Of a stretch of 64,000 bases of DNA, positions 56,863-64,000 are shown in pieces. Each line of letters begins with the position of its first letter. Position 1 is the first letter of the stretch. Location: the NCBI RefSeq assembly GCF_000002595.2, contig NC_057008.1, forward strand, positions 2,815,848 through 2,879,847, written 5' to 3'. This DNA is from Chlamydomonas reinhardtii. Its lineage: Eukaryota; Chlorophyta; Chlorophyceae; Chlamydomonadales; Chlamydomonadaceae. Under the pieces are notes generated by a model, which ran no database searches, was not told the origin of the DNA, and worked only from the letters and a program-made list of their open reading frames with translations. Made by a program: the position numbers and the translations under genes.

Positions 56863-57005
56863 GTCGACGGCATACACCAAGGAGTGGGCGAATCGTGTTG
56901 GTGTTGACATGGTGCGGGTCAGGGGCGGAGCCCGCGAAACAATTTTGGGGGTGAATGAAGCGGCGGCAGCCTGTTTCGTCAACTCCTGTTTCGCCATTTT
57001 AAGGA

Positions 57006-57688
57006 ACAAGGGGTGTCAGCTTTGTACAGCTGGAAAATGGGCTGAGCCCCATGTTGCGCAAGGGGATGTGACGATGGGCACCGGCGACATGAACAGCACC
57101 CTTGCAAGCCCATCCAGCGGGACTGGCCACTATGCCAACGCCGTGCCGAGGCACTGACATGCCCTGTCCCCGCCACGCCACGCCACCTTACCCACGCCAC
57201 TTCACGGTCCATGATATCCCAAATGCACCTCACCCACATCCCACTCAAGCACCGCAAACGGCTAGCCGGGCTCGGGCGCGGGATCCCGGGCCGCGACACA
57301 TGTAAGGCTCGGGGACGCATGGTTTGGCTGTTGCAAACAAATTCGACATTCTTGCCCCAAGACGCTTGTCGTCGACATGTTTTGATACATGGATGTAAGA
57401 TATTTAGGGGCCGAGAGCTATACTCGCGAACTGAAGAAAGTCAAGATGTCCATGGACTCACGAGGTCGCTTCTCGCTCCGGCCGAGTTTTCCCTGCCGTC
57501 TATTTTTCTACAATAGTTAATTGCAATTAATAATACGTGGCACTCGCGGTTTGTGCCAGTATGGTACTTTTTGTCGACACAGGCACACACGCACGCACGC
57601 ACGCACGCACGCACGCACGGACAGGGGCAATCCTGGGGGGCTTCGCCCCCCCCTGGATCGCTTCGCTCGGGGGGCTCAGCCCAAAAAG
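57006..57688 (-). repeat. Interspersed repeat R1, copy 2 (inverted)
   Basis: Reverse complement of 744-1380; here the microsatellite after the GC-rich block is (GCAC)n (57,583-57,620). Confidence 0.7.
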
Positions 57689-57852
57689 GCCACTGACACC
57701 GCCCCTGCCTTCGTAAGATATGAGCGCTCGACATCGACATTGGAAACCAGCATGACACAGCCTGTTCATCAGTTTTGTTATTGATGGCGCTGGTGAACAC
57801 TCGTTGCTTAATTTGCACCAATCAATGCCTGCCCAGCTGACACACCTTTCAG

Positions 57853-57894
<42 letters not shown>

Positions 57895-57899
57895 TGTGC

Positions 57900-57946
<47 letters not shown>
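57853..57946 (+). repeat. (AC)n microsatellites
   Basis: Two CA tracts separated by TACTGTGCATT. A run of C broken by a single A follows at 58,079-58,112. Confidence 0.95.
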
Positions 57947-57948
<2 letters not shown>

Positions 57949-58144
57949 CCCTTCAACGAAGGTCTTGGCTGCAGGACGGCGGCAGTATAGATGCAGCAAA
58001 CCTCATCGCCGGCCTGGCTACTCCCCACCCTGGCACCTTCACCATACATCCCGCGCGGCATCGCACACCTCCATCACAGCCCCCCCCCCCCCCCCCCCAC
58101 CCCCCCCCCCCCGCCTCGTGCCCAGACGAGGAGGGTGTGCACAA

Positions 58145-58668
58145 TCAGGCCCCCGGCCTAGCTGGTTAGTGATTTGACTCGTCCTTACGGCAGAAGGGAC
58201 CCGGGTACGAATCCGGATAAAAGCCCAATTATGCAAAAGGCGAAAGATTGGTGCGAAACCCACGAATGATAGGTAATTGCTCTTAGTGGCAATTGCGGGC
58301 TTATGCCCGCTGCAACCTAGACAGGTCGTGGTGCAGAAGTCCGATTTAGTGGCGAGGTCCAAGGTTCAAGACAAGGCTCAAGATCCAAGGCTCAAGGAGG
58401 AGCGCCATGGCTCCTCGGTTTGCACGAACTGGCAGTGCTCCACTACTATAACGCGGCGTTTCCCTAGCTCGATATGCTAGGTGTGCAGGCTCGGATGTAG
58501 TGGACTTTGAAGAGCGGCCTAGGACTTGGAGGTTGTAGTTTCGGAGGTTGTGACTCTTTCGTGGTGAGGCGTCAGCGTGAGGGGGGCGGGCCCTCTCGCC
58601 CTAGTCACCTTGCCCCGTTAATCCATGCCAGGCCCTATGGGCCGGCGTTGTAATTATTATTATTATTA
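58145..58668 (+). mobile_element. SINE with tRNA-like head and (ATT)n tail
   Basis: CCTAGCTGGTTAGTG (A box) and GGGTACGAATCCGG (B box) lie about 45 bp apart at its start; the body ends GGGCCGGCGTTGTAATT followed by (ATT)n at 58,653-58,668. The 16-bp repeat TGCGGAAGGAGCGGCA follows at once (58,669-58,684); its partner is at 48,076-48,091, on the far side of the 10 kb insertion. Confidence 0.55.
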
Positions 58669-58684
58669 TGCGGAAGGAGCGGCA

Positions 58685-59029
58685 CCACTGACCATGCAAG
58701 GGCACAGTAGAGCATTTATACCAGTTGCGCACCACAAGGCCTTGATGAGGTTCCGCCTATGCTGCTGGCCGCTTACTGCCAACCGCGCCTATGGACGACC
58801 TAGGGAGGAGAGGATTTGCCCGCTATGTGTTGCAAATGAAGTCGAAGATGAGAATCATGTGCTCATGCGGTGTACGGCCTACGACCAGTTGCGTTTGGGT
58901 AGCGAGATCAATTTTACAGGCGGAATGCAGGCCGTCATGCAGAATGCGGACCCAGCCAGGTTAGCCGCGTTACTAGATTCCATTTGGGAGCACAGGAGCA
59001 TAAGCACCCCCATTCGGGGACCAAACTAG
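58685..59029 (+). mobile_element. LINE C-terminal fragment
   Basis: Frame continuing AEGAAPLTMQGHSRAF, then MRFRLCCWPLTANRAYGRPR, CPLCVANEVEDENHVLMRC (zinc knuckle), and a stop at 59,027-59,029. It probably belongs with the fragment at 47,469-48,091. Confidence 0.65.
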
Positions 59030-59430
59030 CTGCATATATAAGTGTTGCAGGCGTTATAAGGGCCCCCCGGCCCGGGCCTAGGTTTCTACAAGGACAGGAA
59101 TGCACGTCGTGCTCACCACCTTGTAACCACACACAACAAGTATGCCACCTCAGGATGCCACTCCGTCAGGCATGGGGATGTAGGCGTGGCTGGTGTGTAA
59201 CACACAATCGCACAACGTGTTCTTGTTTCCCTATTACACAGGCCGATCTGTTTCTAAGAGGAAGATTACTGGGAGCAAAAGGAAGGGAGGCGGAGGAGGG
59301 CTGTAGCAGGATATTCGGCAAAAGCCACATCAGATGCCCCAGGGCGTGTTCCACAGGGTTAAAGCCGTATGTGTTGTAGACTTCCGTGTTCCGCCCACAA
59401 GGGCGAAGAGGTGTAGTGGCATGCAACACA

Positions 59431-59847
59431 CTACGTAGCCATAAGTCTCGGAGTGCATCCGGGTTGCGTAGCCACGCAGAAACAGCTTAGGGCCAACAGT
59501 ACTGCCACTGCAGACGTACCGTACACCAGGAAGCCCCAGACGGGGTATAGCAGGATGAAGGGAAATGGAATTTGGGTTGCCTGGAGTGCCCGCAGCGGGT
59601 ACCCGACCCATATCCTGCCAATCAACGCAAGCTGCTGTGCGCTGGTGCGAATGACCCGATCACTCAGGCCGCCCCATGCAACTGAACCATCACACACAAG
59701 CGCGGCGTACAAAAGCACACCGCGCCGCAAGTCAGGCCGCGCACCCCATCCAAGAGGCAAGAGGCACCTCAGGACCACCTCTGTCCGTACGGCGTTCGTG
59801 CGTGGGTCGACACCAAAATCACTACTGGCGCAAACCACGCGTGGCAT
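59431..59847 (-). CDS. Hypothetical membrane-protein exon
   Basis: Open frame of 138 codons reading DFGVDPRTNAVRTEVVLRCL and later a hydrophobic FPFILLYPVWGFLVYGTSAV segment that could cross a membrane. No splice partners or homologues recognised; it may be a gene remnant or a chance frame. Confidence 0.25.
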   Translation of the reverse strand: MPRVVCASSDFGVDPRTNAVRTEVVLRCLLPLGWGARPDLRRGVLLYAALVCDGSVAWGGLSDRVIRTSAQQLALIGRIWVGYPLRALQATQIPFPFILLYPVWGFLVYGTSAVAVLLALSCFCVATQPGCTPRLMAT

Positions 59848-59867
59848 ACTTCACTACTGGTCGACCA

Positions 59868-59950
59868 AACCAACCCGGCTATGTCCGGGAGATGAGGTAG
59901 ACGGAGGTAGACGCGGCCGGCGTTTGACTGGAGACGTGGCGTGGGCTCAG
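59868..59950 (+). repeat. Dispersed border motif, copy 4
   Basis: AACCAACCCGGCTATGTCCG followed by GAGATGAGGTAGACG and GAGACGTGGCGTGGGCTCAG, like 39,743-39,830. Confidence 0.55.
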
Positions 59951-61855
59951 GAAGAATCACTTTTCTTGTCTCGCATGAGTGATCCGCAGAACCGTTGGAC
60001 GGGATGTCAGTCGTGTCACGCCACAGCAAGGGACCAGACATGCCGTACGGTAACACCCCGATTGATCGCCACTACGCGCTGTGGCGTGCGTGCAGGGCAC
60101 TGTCTGACCCATAGGTGGCTACAAAGCAGCTAGGACAAGGTGCTGTGGGGCTGCACAGGTTTGCGAGCAGACCCAAAGCAGCTATGACTGGGTGCTGTGG
60201 GGCCGCCCAGCTCCTTGGTAGGGCCGTGGCACAGGAACTCCTGGCCTGTCAATGACGAGTGGTGTGGAAACGAATGCGTACGTAGACCAGAGCGGATGGC
60301 GGAGTGGGCTTGCAGGCGGCACGAGAGTAGGCTGTTCTGGCCGCAAAGGCAGTGCAAGGGCTGTGCAACACCCAGCTTCCCCGTAACCATAACCTCGTGG
60401 CATGCTGAATTACTCGGCGACGGTTTAAGCACACAGTGTGAATCGTGAGCAGGCGCTCTTTCGCTGCAGCGCGGCCGCATTGATGCCCCCGAAACCGTGA
60501 CGTTCGCAACGGCACGTGTGACGACACTGATGGTTCTGCCATGCTTCAGATGCAATTTCTACAGGACAGAAACCACCTGCAGCTGCGCCCGCCTGTGCCA
60601 CTTCGCTGGCCCGCATGTCCATATCTTGTTTGTGGACGACGCTTTCACTTTCACAGGAGCCAAGGACACGTTCTTATTTATGGTCAAATTGTGCTATTAC
60701 TGCCGGTCTATGTCCTGCCTGTTGCTCGGGCAGCGCGGCAGCTGGGCTCAGGGATGAACGCTCATCAAGAACATAGCGCCGTCTCGTTTCCTTACATTCC
60801 TATTCATCTCCTGCTTCACGCTATCACATATAACTACGTCTAGCAATAACTATAACACAGCAACGACGCTACACTCGGAACAAGTCATGTCACCGCGTCC
60901 GCCCTTACAAGTTCCCACTTCGATGCGAGCATAAGTGGTCAGGTATAGCTGCTGGTATAGGGCGCTGCTGGGCGGAAATGGAGCCACCTCACGCAGCTTC
61001 GTCGCCGAGGGGCCCTGGAGAGGGCCGGCCTGGACGCGAGGTAAGCAAGGGTAATTACCGTACACATCCCTTCTATATGAAGGTTGATTCTGGGTGAATG
61101 TGCTGGGTGGGCCAGAGCCTGGAAACTGCGAAGGATTCCTGTGCGAAGGCGAGTGGTGACCGCACAAGCGCCACGCGAACTGCGACGCCAGAGGCCGCAG
61201 ATTATAATATTGCAGCGTACGGGGCGTCTGGCGCGGGGTTCGTTGTGCTCGAGTCGTGGTGCGCTGAGGTAGCCTCAGAGCCCGCATGAGCCCCGGCCTT
61301 GAATTCGCTGTCTCTTTGCCTCCCCTCGCCCGCGCCCTCGCCAAAACGCAGGGCAACTACAAGGACTTGAAAGTTCGCACATACAGAGAAGAATCACGTA
61401 CACCGAGACGAAGCGCAGACGCTGGTGAGCACGTAGCAGAAGCGGCATTTTAGGTTGGGCTGGTCCGCCTCTAGTCCTACCTCCGCGGCAAGCCCCACAC
61501 CTGCAGCTGTGTGTTTGGGCTACAGCGAGCTCGTGATTTATACCTCGATAAGGTGATTGCGGCGTCTAACCGCTCAGCTCTCGCCCCGGGCAAGCCCTCG
61601 CGCGAAGCCCCCCCCCCCCAGCTTTCGCTTTGCGGGAAGGTTGCGGCTGGGGAATACGCACTTTCTCAGATCATTGAAGCTGGTTGGGGTCTGCAACGAG
61701 AGGCCGCTGCCCCTGTTTCCCGCGAAAAAAGGCGCCGATGGTTCGCCACCGCTTCGCTTGACAGCGCTCGTGCCTGGAGCACCGTTGACTGTTGGCTATG
61801 GTGACCTCGCAAATGTCACAAATGCCGCATTCCACTTTCTACATCCTGCCCGCAG
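59951..61855. other. Intergenic stretch with no firm gene
   Basis: Small frames on both strands only. From about 61,440 onward the sequence should include the promoter and 5' exons of the last gene; a CCTGCAG acceptor near 61,507 followed by an open stretch to AAGGTGATT is one candidate, not confirmed. Confidence 0.4.
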
Positions 61856-64000
61856 GTGGCCACAGCCCTTGGTTGTGGCGAAATTCTTTCAGCGGGCAAC
61901 CTCCTCAGCACTACCCCGACAGCCCGGTGAGTTCTGGCATGATAGTGAGCTCAGCGCCAGCAAGCATGCATTGATGGATACTGCGACTGGGCAGACGGGT
62001 GGGCGGGCTCGCCTACCCTAGCTCCTCGGTTTGCGCGGCAACTCCTTGACGAGACGGGGGGAGGCTGTGGGCTGGGGAAAAGGGAGGGGCGGTGCTCAAG
62101 GAGGGCACGTGTAGTAGCCGGTTTATCCGCGGTCTTGTTAATCCGCGCACATCGTTTGTGCAGTGAATTTGCTGACTCCGAGCCGGGCGTTGCGGCAGGA
62201 GTTCCAGAGCCTGCCTAAACCGCCTCCCTGCTTCAAGCCCGACCCTTCCTTGCCCTCACCTCTCCCTTATCCCCACAGAAGTCCGCTTACACGTCCTATT
62301 CCGGTGCCAATAGTGGCTGCTGCCCCTCGTCGCCGGTCTCGCTGCCCATCCACGCGGCGCCCTTAGGCGTGGGCGTCGGCGCCACTGCGGTTCCTGTAGC
62401 TATGGCCTATGCCGCCCCGCCGCCGCCCACTGGCTACGTGATGTTCCCGGTGGTGCTGTCGGGCGCTCCGGACAGCCCGCGCGGCGGCCTCACCCCGCTC
62501 ATGGGCAGCCCCGTCGGCACGCCCACGGGTGAGCAGAGGTTGGGGGCTGATCGGAGCGATCAGGGAAGGGGAGGTGAGGGGGTCTGGTGAGCGGCGTGGC
62601 GGCGGCGACCGGATGATGGGTGGGATTTAAGTTTGATGGAAAGGCGCGGGCAGGTAGGTCACAACAGGTAGATTGCGATGGAGATCATGGCAGAAAAGCA
62701 CATTTGATCTCTCCGTGGGCTGTTACAAGCAGTACGGGCATTGGCTGGCGCCACGGAGCTCTTACCAAGTACTCCCGTTTGTTGTCGAGGACCAGTTCAG
62801 CAAGCTGTGTTTTTTCTGCCTCCTGGCTTTGCCTCACTCGCCGCGTATCTCGTCTCATTCCCTTACGCCCTCGCAGCGATGATGTTTCCCCAGACGCCGT
62901 TTGCACAGCACGCGCCCGGCGGGCCCTTTGGCCCGCCGCCGCCGCCTGGCGCCCCGGGCGGCCCTCCCATCCTGCGGTCGGGATCCGTGTCCGGCGCGCC
63001 TCCTGGGCATGACGGTAACATGCAGCAGCAATCGAGCGGCCCGCAAGGCCCGCACGGCTCAGCCGCCTATTTCCACCCGCTCTTCAACGGCTTTAATGCA
63101 TTTGGCGGACCCGGCGGAGGCGGTGCCCCTGGGCCGATGCAGATGGGGCCGGGCGGATGCCCGGGCAGCCCCTACGGCCCTGCGCCGGTGGTGAAGCAGC
63201 AGCGCTGCTCAGGCCCCGGCGACAAGGGCCGGACGTACCAGCCCTCGCCCCTCAAGCCTGGTCCGCGCAAGTCGTCCGGAAACGGCGGCACCAGCAGCAA
63301 CAGCAGCGTGAACGGCTACGTGCCTGGCGGGCCCGGCACCGGTAGCAGTACCGGCGGTGTTGGCTACGGTGGAGCGGGTGGCGGCGGTGGCGGTGCTGCG
63401 AACCAATCCATCCTCGCACGCGTGGCCGGCGCGATTGCCGCCAATGGCCCGGCCGCAAACGGCGGCCGGGCGGGTGGCCGGCAGCAGCATCAGTCGCAGC
63501 AGCACTACGTTGCCAGCGCCTCTGGTGGCGTGTACGGTGCTCCTGGCCACGGCAGCGTCAGCAACGGCGGCAGTGGCTACGGCAGCGGCTTGCCTTCCAA
63601 CCACAGCAGCTACCAGGACGTACGGCAGGCGGGCGAGGCAGCGTCGGCGGCTGCCTCGGCCAACATGCCCGCAGCCGTCATGACGGACCTGGGTGACGTG
63701 GATGACGTGTCGCCGATGGCGCCGCCAGGGCAGCCGCCGGCGCCAGTGTCGCCCGACCCGTCCATGCCGCCCGTTGTGCCGCTGTCTTACAGCGCCGGCT
63801 CTTCCGCCGCCCGCTCCAGCCACTCGACCGGCTCGGGCGGCTCCGCCACTTCGGCCACCGGCGCCGGAGCACGCGGCCCCTCCACGCTAGACCCGACCAC
63901 TGCCGCCGCGGCGGCCGCCGTGGTGGCGGCCGCCGCTGCCGCCGTGAGCAACATGGCCGCTGCTGCCGCGGCCTCGTCGCGCGGCCCGACGCCCCGCACC
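61856..64000 (+). CDS. Gly/Pro/Ser-rich protein, 5' part (runs off the window)
   Basis: Three exons with GT-AG borders and consistent phases: 61856-61926 (GHSPWLWRNSFSGQPPQHYP), 62279-62528 (KSAYTSYSGANSGCCPSSPV, later YVMFPVVLSGAPDSPRGG) and 62877 to the end of the window (MMFPQTPFAQHAPGGPFGPP onward, open for all 1,124 bases). The last exon is rich in Gly, Pro, Ser, Ala and Gln, with acidic TDLGDVDDVSP and poly-Ala stretches; YFHPLFNGFNAFGG is the only more structured segment. Such composition is common in algal transcription factors and RNA-binding proteins, whose folded domain would lie beyond the window. The first exon and start codon were not found. Confidence 0.6.

Larger units (their letters stand above)
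48108..58144 (-). mobile_element. Roughly 10 kb composite insertion with 17-bp terminal inverted repeats
   Basis: TTGTGCACACCCTCCTC at 48,108-48,124 recurs as its exact reverse complement at 58,128-58,144. Between them lie a PIF1-type helicase gene on the minus strand, a zinc-knuckle frame and several later insertions. No target duplication is seen directly outside the 17-mers. Short terminal inverted repeats, a PIF1-type helicase and no target duplication would fit a Helitron2-like element, but no HUH replication-initiator domain was found. Confidence 0.4.

Overview
The window reads as nuclear DNA of a volvocine green alga, Chlamydomonas reinhardtii or a close relative. The signs are high GC, short exons split by introns of about 100-400 bp with GTGAGT/GTGCGT donors, TGTAA polyadenylation signals, Ala/Gly/Pro-rich insertions in conserved proteins, many (AC)n-type microsatellites and dense, nested transposons. 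All gene models below were made by reading frames, splice sites and intron phases by eye.

Layout. 1-111: last exon of diaminopimelate epimerase (+). 2,155-4,265: plastid ribosome hibernation factor PSRP1 (-). 5,418-6,078: remnant of a TnpB/Fanzor-like protein (+). 7,318-14,613: a roughly 7.3 kb repeat arm. 14,865-39,664: a 25 kb block of host genes, namely an RSM22/METTL17-type mitoribosome factor (-), a 1,236-aa coiled-coil protein (+), the H/ACA protein NOP10 (-), a probable NNF1/PMF1 kinetochore protein (+) and a two-TM class III nucleotide cyclase (+). 39,750-47,325: the same repeat arm again, inverted. 47,400-59,030: a graveyard of LINE and SINE pieces, a PIF1-helicase element and a TIR transposon, nested in one another. 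61,856-64,000: the 5' part of a Gly/Pro/Ser-rich protein that runs off the end.

The most unusual part is the pair of arms. Each carries two unknown genes, called A and B here, that point away from each other. A has a TATA box; both end about 47-66 bp before a perfect 6-bp-stem, 4-nt-loop hairpin of the kind that ends algal replication-dependent histone mRNAs. A divergent pair with such hairpins is the layout of Chlamydomonas histone gene pairs, yet neither protein looks like a histone. Between A and B the arms hold copies of exons and introns of the neighbouring RSM22 gene, so the module has taken up host gene pieces. A detached copy of the A 3' end sits beside B in the left arm only. Gene B is open in both arms; gene A is open in the left arm and broken in the right.

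The host genes form head-to-head pairs (RSM22/coiled-coil; NOP10/NNF1) and one tail-to-tail pair (coiled-coil/NOP10) whose poly(A) signals nearly touch. The cyclase keeps its topology and first metal aspartate but has lost residues normally needed for catalysis. No retrovirus-like, Polinton or other capsid-bearing element was recognised.
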